Of a stretch of DNA of 64,000 nucleotides, positions 34,141-46,430 are shown piece after piece (within the stretch, counting starts at the first letter, position 1; each line of letters starts with the position of its first letter). The DNA is taken from NCBI RefSeq assembly GCF_905220565.1, contig NC_059419.1, forward strand, positions 620,001 through 684,000. The letters run 5' to 3'. Source of the stretch: Melitaea cinxia. Lineage: Eukaryota; Arthropoda; Insecta; Lepidoptera; Nymphalidae. The position numbers and the translations under genes were made by a program. Under the pieces are notes generated by a model. That model saw only the letters and a list, made by a program, of their open reading frames with translations, was not told the origin of the DNA and ran no database searches.

Positions 34141-36339
34141 GTGATGTATGTGTGTATATTATCAATAGCCTCAAACCTGTCTGACAGTGAGGCTGCAAGT
34201 ACTATTCCAGCAACATGTGTTAACGCAATCAATAAAAAAGCAAAATTAGTAATTTTAATAAAAATATTTTATACTATTTTCAAATTTGTAAGAATCGTTA
34301 ATTAATATATTTGACTTATATTTGCATGTATAAAAGAATCCTTAAATGGACGAGTACATCGGGAAACTCGCACATGACAGGCTAAGATGACTTGAATGAA
34401 AATATCTTTTTGAAATTATGTATATAAAATGATTTCTATGTAGTAAAGTAGATAATATTCCAAATGAGAATTAATTTATATTTTCAAAGGCGAATATTTA
34501 ATATAATTATATTAAGGTCTGAGGCGTTCCATCAATTCTCATTATAAAATAATAAACAACGGAGCGCGTCTCCGAAGGCCGTGTTTTTGACAAACAGTCC
34601 CAAATCTAATTACAACTTCAGTTATTTAGGTATTTTCCGGATTTCGACCGAGTATTGTTAACTTATCTAAATAAGCCTAGCGGAAGATTTGTACGCAGAT
34701 ATTTTAAGATCTTTAATAGTACGTATTAGAGTTCGTTAATCACTTGTTAGTATCTATAAAGCCTTATTAGGAAATACTATAGGCTATAAAATATCATGCT
34801 ACGACATGTAGATCTAGTAATAATAATCTCGGGTGTAGTTTTACGGATTGTCCATTTAATAAATCAAAATGAAAAAGCCTGAATGCGCTAATGTTACTCT
34901 TCTAAATGTCGTTAAGCTGGTCTTCGGAACATACATGTTAATCATATCTATACCTAATATTTTACTGAAAAAGATTAAGCGGATATAGAACATAGGTTAT
35001 GACTAGGTAAAGAACGGCAAGGATAAACTTGAGACCTGTATACTTAATCCGTAAAGCCCTATTGAAGTAGCGTCGCAAATTGGTCTCTCAACTGTTCATG
35101 GAAGAGATCTTTGTTCAACATTATGACGTATGTAGGTTGCAGATTTTATAACATATTATGACCTAACTGGCAGATTCAAATATTATCTAAAATTAATTAC
35201 CTACTTTTATATCCAATATTATTATATCCAATATTAATCAATTATTTATACTTATTAAATAGATATTAATTTTTGCAGTTTTATTATTGCTATAGTTTTA
35301 ATATACCCAAATATTATAAAATGCCTAACAACAAAAGGATGAATGTATAAAAATTATAAAAAGGTCTATGTCCGAAAATTTTCTGAAAAAAAAAAATTAA
35401 CCAAAATTCCGTTTGAAATATGCGAGCGATTCGTCTGCGGACAGGAATGTCTCGATGTCCCCGTTTGGTCCGAGGTGTCCGGAGCCTGCGACCTCCAGTA
35501 TTTTAGACTCGTTGGGGCGCTGAATTAATAACGAAAACTGCTGAATCGTTTAATGTTTCCGATTATTTGGAAACAATACTGCAATAAAATTACTGCTATT
35601 ATTAAATACAATATTAATTAGGTACAGGAGGTGGTACTGTTGGTTGGTAGTGGTTATGTTATAAAATTGTAGTTTTAGGATTTTAGAGTGTCTTGTTAGG
35701 CTTCGATCCCAAAATTAGACTAATTTCTTATTATTGGATGCTTAACAGAAGTCTTACTCGCCTAAGAACCCTCCAGTACTATTATAAATATATATATATA
35801 ATTTTAGTACCTAAGCCATATTAAAAACGCCTGACCTTTAGAAATTACTGTAGAAATTGTTCTCTCAAAAGACCTATTTGATATACATTTGTTTGTATTA
35901 TTATTGCTTGTATCTAAATTTGATGTATGTGTTTAGTTTAGTATGCAATAATATACAAAAAAAAACACTATATGACTATATACCATTACCGTATGCTTCA
36001 TAAAGACAATTTACGCAAGGTTTTGATTTGTTCCGTTGCGAGCAGATGTTTCCTATACTGATGTAAATTGATGGAAATTTCCTATATCTATATTCTCGTA
36101 AAAAGCACACAGAATGCCTTTTTGATACGTTATTTATTTGATTATTAGTGAATTTCTTAAAAATTCAATTAAAATATATGAAAAAGATTGGACCTACACT
36201 ATCGATTTTCAACTACCTTTATTTATTTCATTGCTAGGCATTTTTTAGCCTTTAATAAATAAGGGAATAAGAAAAAGGAAGTCAGTTGAATGATCCTTAT
36301 CCTATCCACTAGAAGGGCCAAGACCCAGATAGGTACATC
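34141..36339. other. no gene seen; one GC-richer patch
   Basis: Mostly A/T-rich. At 35413-35525 the composition rises, and an open plus frame runs through it (35343-35528; PFEICERFVCGQECLDVPVW). I do not recognise it; it may be a fragment of an inserted element. Confidence 0.35.
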
Positions 36340-36540
36340 TTTTTTGTTATCGCAGGGGAACCCATTTACGGGTGATATCCAGGATGCCCGGGATGGCATT
36401 CCTAGACCGTATGTCGGCTTCAGCACTTAGGGGTGCGATACCGACCAAAACCCCTGCGGGAGTCTTCAGTCGCTTTAATTGGAGGGTCCCGCATCTGCAG
36501 GCAACAGGATCCCTACAGCGACAGGCTGGCCTTGGCGAAA
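36340..36540 (+). repeat. dispersed repeat family E, copy 1
   Basis: GGGGAACCCATTTACGGGT, GGCATTCCTAGACCG, CGGCTTCAGCACTTAGGGGT and ACCGACCAAAACCCCTGCGG recur in opposite orientation at 40845-41000. One frame is conserved in both copies (SASAL.GAIPTKT.AG), so the repeat may derive from a coding sequence of an unknown element. Confidence 0.6.
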
Positions 36541-37124
36541 AGACCAGACTTCTCCTCACACATACATACATACATAACGCCACATAACGCTAATCACACA
36601 GACATAGTATTTTTACAGAATATTAAATAAATGATTAATATCTTCCAATTGTTGGTATTTTTAATACTCCCATTTAAGAAATACCACATTATGAGCTTTT
36701 AATATTTAACAACATACCGACGGATGATATAAATCTATATTTGCGGCGTGATCTGATTATAAACCGACCGATATTGTCGGTCGAGCGTTCATTACACGAA
36801 GCGGGAACTATCGATCATGAAACCACGGCAAATGGCACGTCAATTTGTCATCGAATTTGTACTTAACGAAAATAGACTGTGAAATCGGACGCCGGTAAAA
36901 TGGCAACAAAAAAAAAACGTGGGAAGAGTGATTTATAACCCGCCGCCATCTTGTCTTGTCTCGCTCCTAAGGCATACGACCTACTTAGTTAAATATTTAA
37001 GAATTATGAGTAAGTGATCAGGTCGTGATAGCATTTTTGTAGAAAGGGTTCAGGGTTATAGAAATAATTTGAAGAAATAATTTTCATGTAACCGAGCTAT
37101 TAGTAGCTTTAAAGGTAGTATTTA
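36541..37124. other. no gene; YY1/Pho-like site
   Basis: A less A/T-rich, apparently unique patch (36750-36960) ends with GCCGCCATCTTG at 36942-36953, a full match to the YY1/Pho consensus. No coding frame. Confidence 0.35.
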
Positions 37125-37432
37125 CGGCATACTAGTGGTCGCCGAGAGGTCGAAATTCGACCATAATTAAAAATTTAAATTAAAGAAAACCAAAAAATTA
37201 TGAAAATAAGGAACCATTTAAAAAAAATCAATTTGACTACAGACATGCGTGTGTTTGTGTGTCAAATACATGTTTTTTATTTATTGATTAAATGTATTTT
37301 TATGCATAATTTAAGAAAATATTAGCATTCTGCACTCCTTCTCTACATAAACTATAAGTGTACGAAATTTCATACTCCTCCGTCCGCGCTATTATCGTAA
37401 AAAGGGGTACAAGTTTTTGCTTCACGTAAGAA
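37125..37432 (+). mobile_element. dispersed repeat family D, copy 2
   Basis: ACTAGTGGTCGCCGAGAGGT start and AAAAAGGGGTACAAGTTTTT then GCTTCACGTA end. It aligns with 30673-31066. Confidence 0.7.
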
Positions 37433-38014
37433 GATTATCAAAAACAATGAATGAAAAGCTGATATCACTGATTTAAAAAAAAATGTTGACAACACACGTT
37501 TAAAACATTAGTTGTTAAGTTATGATCAATGTCATAACAATTGTATGTACTTTATTATATTTCCCAAATAAGTAGTCACAACCTATGAACTCAAACACTA
37601 AAGTAACAGAAGCTCGACTGTAGCAGAGAGTGGTAACTTGTCTTATCTGCTAGAAAGAAATATAGTTTAAACTTTGTAAAAAAGAGCTGGAGGACGTATA
37701 AAATTTCATCCTCTAATGGAGTAAAATGGTTCCAAGTTTAGAAACTTTTTAAAATCCAGCCACTATTGGGATGGAATAGTTCACGAGTTTTAACGGGGTC
37801 AGAGTTGGTAGGAATTTTGGGTAGCGTAAAAGTAGTAAAAAATAGTGATTTTTATCATTTTAAGTTACTAAGAGCCATCATTAAAGATGAGTAAGACTAT
37901 TGACAAAAGCTAATAGTTCTAGGAAAGTATATCAGCAGTATGTACATGTAACTCGTACAAATCATGTGTATAACTTATTTCTTTGCATACTTCTTTAGTG
38001 GATCTGGGATGTAG
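37433..38014. other. no gene seen
   Basis: A/T-rich sequence. Nothing recognised. Confidence 0.5.
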
Positions 38015-38315
38015 TTTTTTTTTTTATGTCACTAGGTCGGCAAACAAGCGTACAGCTCACCTGATGGTAAGAGATTACCGTAGCTTATAGACGCCTGCAA
38101 CACCAGAAGCATCGCAAGCGCGTTGCCGACCCAATCCTCCCCAGGAGCTCTGGTCACCTTACTCAACAATAGGAACACAATACTGCTTGAAAACAGTATT
38201 ATTTAGCTGTGATCTTGTATGCTGTGATCTGTGATCTGTAAGGTCGAGGTACTACCCCAGTCGGGCTGCTCCATATTTTGAGCAGGAAATTCGTGCTGTG
38301 CCCTACCTCAGTTAT
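38015..38315 (-). mobile_element. A-tailed retroposon family B, near full length
   Basis: On the plus strand: a T run, ACTAGGTCGGCAAACAAGCG, the CACCTGATGGTAAG block, CACCAGAAGCATCGCAAGCG, the ACTGCTTGAAAACAGT hairpin, CCCCAGTCGGGCTGCTCC and CCTACCTCAGTTA. The element therefore points minus, with its A tail at the left. A short duplication (CTGTGATCT repeated) lies near 38209-38240. Confidence 0.8.
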
Positions 38316-39030
38316 TAAAAATATTTTTTACTATCGAAGGAGCAAACACATTTACTGAAATAAAGACAATATATCGACTCATATTATTTCATATTGAGTA
38401 AAATTTTTACTTTTGTTAGTTATAAATTTAAAAAAAGGTAATAAAAATGAATATTAAAATTGTTGTCGGTATATCTTGCGCTAACTTTGCAAAAAAAACT
38501 ATTGTTTCTTTAAAAAAAAATAACGATATAATAGTTCTAATTAACTTGTATAGAAAAATATTCATACCTAAGCAAAGTCAGTTTTAATTCATTAATAAAA
38601 TATAGATTAAAAAATAAAATTTAATTAAATATTATTCTTCGCTCGATGAATTTTAATTTCCTGACCGCGCCAGTCTTTGTGGAATATAATTTAAGTTAAG
38701 GCCCAACCGTGGTGTCTTTCGATTAGGGGAAATTTCCATTTCATTAATTTCGATAAAATCTATACTAAAGTGACATTTGTTTTTTTTTCGTAATAAGTGT
38801 TATGTAAAAAAAGTCTTTTGATGATGATTGATGAATATAAACTTTGATAAATTGTTCCATACTTTGTGTCATAAATCATAAGGTGTTCTTCATCACTTAA
38901 ATCGCGTTAAATTTATGTTATTTTGTTTTCAACTTTTCCTTTTTAGATACTAATCTGGCAAGACGTGAATAAATAGGTATGAAAAAACTATAGACATACT
39001 ACATAGCTATAAAGGAGCGCAAATATCATA
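38316..39030. other. no gene seen
   Basis: A/T-rich with A runs. Nothing recognised. Confidence 0.5.
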
Positions 39031-39227
39031 TCATTACATAGTATAAAACAGTCGCTTCCCGCTGTCTGTATCCTTAGACCTTTAAAACTACGCAAACGAT
39101 TTTGATTCGGTTTTCGTTAGTAAATAGAGTGGTTCCAGAGGAAGGTTTATATGTATAATAAATGCATAATACAGTAGAGGAACACTGATAGTTTTTGCGA
39201 CCGTGCGAAGCCGGGGCGGGTCGCTAG
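39031..39227 (+). mobile_element. Lep1-like non-autonomous Helitron, short copy
   Basis: Begins TCATTACATAGTATAAAACA after an A and ends GCCGGGGCGGGTCGCTAG before a T. Confidence 0.85.
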
Positions 39228-40209
39228 TTGGTGTTAATAGTAAATTTTATACTTAATCTATGTAGTATCGACACTAAGCTAGTAGGTAAATCAATGTACA
39301 ATATTGAATTTTTAATAAAGGAATATTATGAAACTGAATTATTTTTCTGTACGATTTAATTAATCGATAGACTTAGTAAATAGAAAATAAATATTTCTAC
39401 GGTAACTTGAATTTTCTTATCGTCCTGAAATATATTCAAAGGAAAACTCCGCCTGAGCCACTTCAAATCAATAGCAAAAAAATATATAAAAAAAACATAT
39501 ATTTATAAGTTTTTAATAGATGTATACCTGCTGTATTTTTATTTTCTATATTATCACAAAATCGAAAAATAAAATAATTGAAAATCAGTCCAGGGAAACA
39601 TTTTAGGCAATCATTTGATCTGATTCCTTTAATTGAAAACAAGTAATTAGCTTGCTAGAAGGGATTTGAGGAATTAATTATCCCGGGCGATATTTGGACA
39701 GGGAAGCCAGATGAGCATTTTGCATCCTCGTAAACGTATAAATCATTTGATTTTGTAACTAAGCTGATACCCGCAATTTTCTTCCCTTGGAAATATTGAT
39801 GGTAACCCATATATAACGCTGTTCCCGGAACCGTGCATTTTCCGTTATAAAATAATACTTATTGTCTCAGTCTAGTGCAATTTCAGAATTTCACCAATCT
39901 CTAGGCTATATTTCATCTCTTAAGTCGTTCTGGAGTGATTCAACAAGAAATATGTACCTATCCAAACTTGACAGTTGTAATTAATATTACGATTATTGAT
40001 ATTTATACCGATATATAGATATTCAGCTTCAATCAGCAAATATTTATACAATAAACATACGGAGATCTTAATCAGCAGATTTACTGCTATGCACACTTTT
40101 TTTTTACAATAAACTTGATAATAATCCCGTCTAAGTAAAATCATTGGTGATGACCGTGAAAGCTTAAGAATACGTACCTCTCAGAAATGTCTAATTACTA
40201 GTTACTTCT
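39228..40209. other. no gene seen
   Basis: A/T-rich unique sequence. The 74-codon minus frame at 39920-40144 is unrecognised. Confidence 0.5.
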
Positions 40210-40347
40210 TTTAGCTTATGGGTATGTAAAATAGATTTTGGTTGATTTTCAGACCTACCCGATATGCAAAATTTCATAAAAATCGATCCAGCCGTTTTGG
40301 AGAAGTATGGTGACTAACTTTGTGACACGAAAATTTTATATATAAGA
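40210..40347 (-). mobile_element. small Helitron, family 2, 3'-truncated
   Basis: The minus strand starts TCTTATATATAAAATTTTCG after an A and keeps the CGGCTGGATCGATTTTTATG-type block. The CTAG end is missing. Confidence 0.7.
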
Positions 40348-40844
40348 TTTTATGACATAGTGCTACAACGATTTTCTGTGCAGTTTTATGTCATTACCAT
40401 AAGACTGTAAGACCATTAAACTTACGTAGGAATGGAACTGCTTTTGGAATTAACTTATTCTGACCTCATAGGTGTCTACTTCCCTTCACTTTGATATTGC
40501 ATAACGATAGAAAATAACTAGCTAATATAATTAAAATAGCTATGGACGGCATAATTGTATTTATTAGGTAAAAAATTATGTAGGCAATTTTACTTGTTTT
40601 GGTACTGTGATGGCAGAGGTTAAGAGTGATATTAGAGGGTTTTTGGTTCCCGAAGCGGCTATTTGCTTTAGAGGTAGGTATGCATTTGTCGCTAACTACC
40701 GCAATTGTTATTGTAACTGTTTATAACCTTTTGCTAGATAGAGACGTTACGTGACAACTCGCCATAAAACATTAACATCCAACCCTTTAACTGTACAGCA
40801 GAAATAGATTAGCATTTGCCTTTCAGTGGGAACGTAGCAGTTGG
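40348..40844. other. no gene seen
   Basis: A/T-rich unique sequence. Confidence 0.5.
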
Positions 40845-41000
40845 CTGCTTTAGGACAATTCACCCCCGAATTACTAGAGATGGCTCCCGCAGAGGTTTTG
40901 GTCGGTATTGCACCCTCAAGTGCTGAAGCCGAAATAGGTCTAGGAATGCCTACCCAGGCAACCTGGATATAACCCGTAAATGGGTTCCCCTGCGATACCA
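40845..41000 (-). repeat. dispersed repeat family E, copy 2
   Basis: Minus-strand copy of 36340-36500, sharing GGGGAACCCATTTACGGGT and ACCGACCAAAACCTCTGCGG. An open frame crosses it (GNPFTGYIQVAWVGIPRPIS). Confidence 0.6.
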
Positions 41001-41122
41001 AAAAAAGACAATTCACACTTAAAGATAAAACATTATAGTATCGATTTTCTATGACTAATAATCAATAATACTTAATCTGTATTTTTTAACGGTTTATCTA
41101 GTTCATATAAGGAGTACCAACT

Positions 41123-41494
41123 TCACCCATTATTAATTATACGCTTATCTCTTCCTGTATTACATTTTAATATACATTGACGCATTTCTAAGGTTTTGCG
41201 GAAAAACCAATTAAAAAAAAACTTCAATGTTAAGAATGAGCGACCTTTTCTCTGAGACCCTAATTCTTGGGTTGTTTGTAAGACTTGGCTAATTACTAAT
41301 AATTCCACCCATCGTAGTACACAGTCTGTAACCATCACAAAACTATGTGTAACAATGTATATTTTGTGAACAATAAAGTCTAATAACAAATAAATAATGA
41401 TGTTAACAAATGTAATCATTGCAAAAGTGATATCAAATGATACTTTGAAAGTGAAATAGTTCGTCGCAGCTGTAATAATACACCCTGTGGTCAT
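41123..41494 (-). CDS. membrane-protein-like frame, possible host exon or receptor remnant
   Basis: I do not recognise the family. From ATG 41494 the frame has 123 codons and could extend upstream to about 41557, where a stop occurs. The first 75 residues contain two or three hydrophobic segments (for example ITFAMITFVNIIIYLLLDFI and SFVMVTDCVLRWVELLVISQ) separated by short charged links, as in a multi-span receptor or channel. The later part is basic and includes a poly-Phe stretch read from a T run (about 41215-41226), so the true coding part may end before it. No flanking exon can be assigned. Repeats lie on both sides (family E at 40845 and a LINE tail at 41659). A chemoreceptor fragment is one idea, but none of the diagnostic C-terminal motifs is present. 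Confidence 0.25.
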   Translation of the reverse strand: MTTGCIITAATNYFTFKVSFDITFAMITFVNIIIYLLLDFIVHKIYIVTHSFVMVTDCVLRWVELLVISQVLQTTQELGSQRKGRSFLTLKFFFNWFFRKTLEMRQCILKCNTGRDKRIINNG

Positions 41495-41658
41495 CGCACA
41501 GATGCGCTTGCGCAACCGACTGGATAATGTTACGAACAAGGGCAGCGCTAAGTTTGCAATTCACCGTTGTTATTGTTAGAATTATTGTGTTTTAAATAAT
41601 TATTTGTCTTTTTAATAAAACTACTATTAATTCTAAGATCTGTACCGAATTGATCTAT

Positions 41659-41810
41659 CACCATCATCATCATCATCATTTCAGCCTATCACAGTCCACA
41701 GCTGGACATAGGCCTCTACAAGTTCGTGCCAAAAATGGCGAAAACTCATGTGTGTTGCCCATAGTCACCACGCTGGGCAGGCGGGTTGGTAACCGCAAGG
41801 CAGCAGCGTC
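41659..41810 (-). mobile_element. RTE-like LINE 3' tail
   Basis: The minus strand runs through CACCACGCTGGGC-type sequence (complement), CGAACTTGTAGAGGCCTATG and TCCAGCTGTGGACTGTGATA, and ends in a (TGA)n tail seen as CATCATCATCATCATCAT on the plus strand. Confidence 0.85.
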
Positions 41811-41842
41811 AATTGATCTATGCATATAATGAACTTTAAGGC

Positions 41843-41900
41843 CAGATAGGTGTTAGCTATGGTCGTTATGGGCGTTTGTATTTATGTACTGTATGTTTCC
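41843..41900 (+). mobile_element. SINE-B fragment, decayed
   Basis: GGCCAGATAGGTGTTAGCTA then GGTCGTTATGGGCGTTTGTA resembles the SINE-B body after its B box. Confidence 0.35.
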
Positions 41901-42429
41901 AGACTAGATCAGATCAGTTAATTCTAAGCCCGTAGAGGCGTTTCTATCTATTAAATTTATAGACCCAATAACAAATAGACATCACTGAGACAGAAAAACT
42001 TACAGAGTGGTCTATGTGTTTACCGTTGACCGAAGCTGAACATCCCAACTCAATTTCCTTAAACAGCAGGTACGATCGAATTAATTAATAAGTTTAGAGA
42101 CATTTTTAGCACATTCAAATATGAACCTTATTTTAATGTTTTAAAAGTTCAAATTTATGTAAATTGTATTCGATCTTTGTAAAAAGCTGTGGTCGCCATA
42201 ATGAACGTAAATCTTCTTTAGAATTTGTCATCGATTGTATTTCATTAGCGTTTCTTTGTGAAGGCTTTATATTTAATACTAGCTGTACACACGACTTTGT
42301 TCGCGATTACACAATTAAACTTCAATTACCTTCCCAAAGGAACCGTAATGAATTTCGTGATAAAAACTAGTGTTTTATCTCGTACACTTAAGCAATACTG
42401 TGTCTAACTAACAATACTTTCATCTCTTA
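41901..42429. other. no gene seen
   Basis: A/T-rich. ACTAGCTGTACACACGACTT at 42279 looks like the start of a short dispersed element of undetermined family. Confidence 0.4.
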
Positions 42430-42665
42430 ATAAGCGACGATGTCAAACAAATGTCAAGCCCATCTGATGGTAAGCGGTTACCATAGCCTAAAGCCCCGTT
42501 CAACAACAAAAGCATCGCAAGCACGTTGCCAGCATTACCCCTGACCCTCCACAGGAGCTCTGGCCCCATTATTCCACACAGATACATAATAAAACTAGTG
42601 ACCAGCTGGTGCCAGCACCAGACTTAGAGCAACGTATATCCTGCATTGCCCTCGTCAATAAATAA
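42430..42665 (-). mobile_element. A-tailed retroposon family B, decayed
   Basis: CATCTGATGGTAAGCGGTTA, AAAAGCATCGCAAGCACGTT and CAGGAGCTCTGGCC occur in the family order. The hairpin and end blocks have decayed. Confidence 0.6.
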
Positions 42666-44204
42666 AATCAGTAATTCCGTGATGCGGCCGATATCAGACA
42701 GAGTTTTGAGTTAAATTTTTGACTGATTGTTAAATTGATATTTCATTGATTCATTCATTCATTTCACTGATTTAAAAAGACTCATTAAGAGCGTAATCAA
42801 ATACGTGAGATAGTGTATGGGGATAAACTTTATTGTCAAACCTACCTTTATAGTAAAACTACCCTCAAAAAACATACAAGTATAGATAATGATAAGAATA
42901 CGATTGGTACGTATGACACAATACACAAGACGTAATAAATAGTAACGTGATGTTGTAATAATAATAATCGAGCCCAGCCATCGCTGAATATTGAACGTAT
43001 TAAAAGAACTTAATTTTCATCTCTGACAAATCCTGTTCCTTTCCATCGGGATTGATATAAATTCGTCGTTATTAAATAATTCCAAAAGGAAATTGTATTA
43101 ATTTTCTGAAAATCATGCCTTCCAAATCATTTGTGTAAAGGCAATTCGACTAACTTAATTTCGTATAATCTTTCGACTTCATTCTATTGAATATATTTTG
43201 ACTACAATTTCGTCAATATTTTTTGTTATTCAATGGTTAATGTAATAATGAATATCAACACAATATTAAAAGTATTTCTTTGAAATTCTTTCAATGGATA
43301 ATTAAAAACTATTTCTCAGAACTAGTGAATTCATAATGTAAAATAAGCTTTAGAATCATTGGAACTATATAATCATAGATGGTAGGTTTAATAGCTTTCA
43401 TTTGTGGGGCACGGTTGATTCCTCCAATGTCATGTAGGGTGAAGAAGACATTAAGGATAATGGATATATTTAGTTATTAGTTGCTTTGCTATCTTTCTCG
43501 GGGCTAAAATAAATCCTTCGTCAACTCAGTAATGAGTTTGAAATTATAAATTTAAATTGTATAACAACAAAATAAGGAAAATAGACTGGATGTATTATCC
43601 CAGTCGAACATTCGGGAAGTTCGGAGAAAGAAAAGTTTTTTTATGGAACTAAAAACTATTACTAAAACAAGAAAAAGTTTTCATTATAGAATATTAAAGA
43701 CATGACATTCCTTTTTACAAAACAACTCTAATTTCAAGAATGAACACCGCTTGCTCAAAATGGGTTGGGTTTGTTTGTTCGAACCGATAAGGGTTATTGT
43801 TATTAAGTGATATCCAAAGCAGATATCACAGAAGGATATTATCACTTATTGTCATTAAAATAAACGAGACCATTTTTAGCAGTACTAAACTATATTTCAC
43901 AACATCCGCACAATACTACCAACATGCAGTAACGTACTCGTACACCTGTTACCTTTATCGTCGCTATAGTAATACCCATTAATTTTGAACTGTGTCACAT
44001 TCTTAGTCACAACTCGCAATCCACTTGAATAATAAACTGATACCGATCAGTATGTAGGTATGAACGCATTTAACACGGAACGCTAACGGATTTGAACGTA
44101 GTATAAACTATACACTACGTTTTATTTTAAAAATATCGTTGTTTCTCGACAACCATCAATATAATAGATAATCATTCAATAAAATATACAAATATTACAG
44201 TAGG
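42666..44204. other. no gene seen; one hairpin
   Basis: A/T-rich. TAAGTGATATCC at 43804 and GGATATTATCACTTA at 43834 form an imperfect stem. Nothing else is recognised. Confidence 0.45.
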
Positions 44205-44500
44205 TTGTAGCCATTGGCTATGGATTGTGCCTGTTGTGCTGGCGGTTGCGGGTTCGATCCCCGCACATGACAAACATTTTTATTGGCCATACAGTGTTTG
44301 TCGTGGTTTGGGTGTTTGTGCAGTCCTTGTGGGTCTCCCCACCATGCCTCGAGAGCACGTTAAGCCGCCGGTCCCGGTTGTTATCATGTACACCTCCGCT
44401 AACCCGCATTGGAGCAGCAAAGTGAATTAAGTTCTGATCCTTCTCCTACAAGGGGAAAGAGGTCTATGCCCAGTAGTGGGATATTACAGGCTGAAGCGTA
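44205..44500 (+). mobile_element. SINE-A, near full length
   Basis: Keeps the B box GGTTCGATCCC, the GTGGGTCTCCCCACC block and the end GTGGGATATTACAGGCTGA. It lacks the first bases of the head, and the GATAGCGATCGTTACTC block is deleted. Confidence 0.85.
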
Positions 44501-45627
44501 TATACATACAGCTATATACATACTAAACTATTCATATAATGTAAAATGGTAATTAGTAGTAGAAAATTTTGGAAATGCTATTTTAATTATACCTATAAGT
44601 TAAAGTTTTGATGCCTACAAATTTATTTTTAAGACCAGACGTTGAGAACAAATACGTAGTCATTAATCACAAACTTGATGTAAGATTTTTTTCTAGTTCT
44701 TGACGCAGTGGTCTCGAGTCTAAGGCATTATTACGAGCCCTCGATGTTGTGGAAGTACGTTGAGCGTAAGCCACTATTTTCTTGTGACCCACTTTCACAA
44801 TTCCGTTTACAAAATTGCGTCAACTATAAATAAAAAATTTAAAAAAAAAATCTTCCAGAATGTTCTCGAGTTCCTTCCAAATAAATGAACTTTAAGAGAA
44901 CAAACCACGGGGTTTCAATTGAACACGAAAGAACTTAAAAATGCAGCAATAACCCGGACCGGTTGGAGAAAGTATGAAACAACATACAAGAACGCTTCTA
45001 CTACTGTATTAATCTCACTTATTTGTCACTTTAATTATGACACAAGTCATCCGCTGTATTGTGACGAATAAAATTTCTAGATACCATTACTTGTCATAAA
45101 AATAAACACTTGCATTGAAGTTGTATCGTTTTACGAAATAATTAAAATTTCTTAGAATTCATATTTAAGTATCCATATCATTTTGGTATTGTTTGGAACA
45201 AATTATAATTAATATTTTATAGTTAAAATGCTTATTGAATACTATTTTCAACTTGAGTAGGCACTTATTTTAGCCCTGTATTTTTTGAGAGGAATCTACT
45301 TAGCCTCTCTTCAAAAAGATATTATGTTAAAATTAAACCACTTAATCGAAAATTATTTAATTTTATATTTATATTAATTAAATAATAATAACAATTTCTT
45401 AGAAACCATTTAAACGAAATTCGAAGATGTACAGTATCGAGTTCCAATGGTAACACGACATGTTAATTCTGAGAAATATGCAGGTATCGGAGGTTTATTT
45501 GTTCGAACCTTTAGCTTTGTTTGCTCTTGGCTTTTGGGATCTAGAGGCGAAATAAATTGACTTCGAATCTTGATGCAATTAACATAACTTGTAACTAATT
45601 AATCAAATATGCAGCCAGGTCATGACG
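44501..45627. other. no gene seen
   Basis: A/T-rich unique sequence. Confidence 0.5.
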
Positions 45628-46075
45628 TGAGATCGCTCTGGTGTAGTGGTGCGTGCATCGTGTGGGCGCTCACTCACTGGCGACTGCGGGTTCGATTCCC
45701 GCTCGAGATAGATATTTGTATTTGTACAAATATTTCTTTCCGGTCTGGTTGTCTTTTTTTATACATAGATAGGCTGGCGTTTGACGGCTATTCCATCTGA
45801 TGGATAAGTGAAAATGCGGTCTAAGATGGAGCACGCGTACCTGGAAGTAACCTATTCACTCGCGACTTAAAGATCTCCAAGTCATAGCTTTCGGGAAACA
45901 CAGTCTGCTTTTGTAGGTCTCCTCGCCGTGTGTCGAAGAGCACGTTAAGCACACTTGACAGCAAGCGTTATTCATAGTAGGAAATTTCTAAATCCATCAA
46001 CCCGAGGTGGACCAACATGGTGGATTAAGCTCCTATCCTTCTTCTACATAAAGAAAGAAGCCCATGGCCAGCAGT
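45628..46075 (+). mobile_element. tRNA-headed SINE, divergent long variant
   Basis: The head has TCTGGTGTAGTGGTGCGTGC and the B box GGTTCGATTCCC. The 3' part (GAGCACGTTAAG, GGATTAAGCTCC, CTACATAAAGAAAGAAGCCC) is SINE-A-like. About 150 bases between them are not found in the other copies. Confidence 0.65.
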
Positions 46076-46430
46076 AAATAAATAAATAAATATTTACAAC
46101 ACACACACACACACGGTCGTCTGTTCCTAAAGTAAGTAACTTAATGCTTGTGTTATAGGTAACCGCAGACTGGTATAGCTACATTTTTTTTGATAAACAT
46201 ACATATAAATAATCTTAATATATATAAATCTCGTGTCACAATGTTTGTCCTCAATGGACTCCTAAACCACTTAACCGATTATAATAAAATTCGCACACCA
46301 TGTGCAGTTCGATCCAACCTAAAAGATAGGCTATATTTTATTTTGATATATTATGTTATTATTATATTTCAGAAAAAATAAGGTGATACGAAGTTCGCCA
46401 GGCCAGTTAGTATATATATAAATAAATATT
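46076..46430 (-). mobile_element. SINE-C, interrupted by a Helitron
   Basis: ACACACGGTCGTCTGTTCCT, TAACTTAATGCTTGTGTTAT and ATAAACATACATATAAATAA match the SINE-C at 62490-62750. Its A/T-rich middle is split by the Helitron at 46213-46410 and resumes as ATATATAAATAAATATTTAA. The tRNA-like head is lost. Confidence 0.65.
46213..46410 (+). mobile_element. small Helitron, family 3
   Basis: Starts TCTTAATATATATAAATCTC after an A and ends TTCGCCAGGCCAGTTAG before a T; the terminal CTAG has changed to TTAG. Contains TAAACCACTTAACCGATTAT. Non-coding. Confidence 0.7.
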
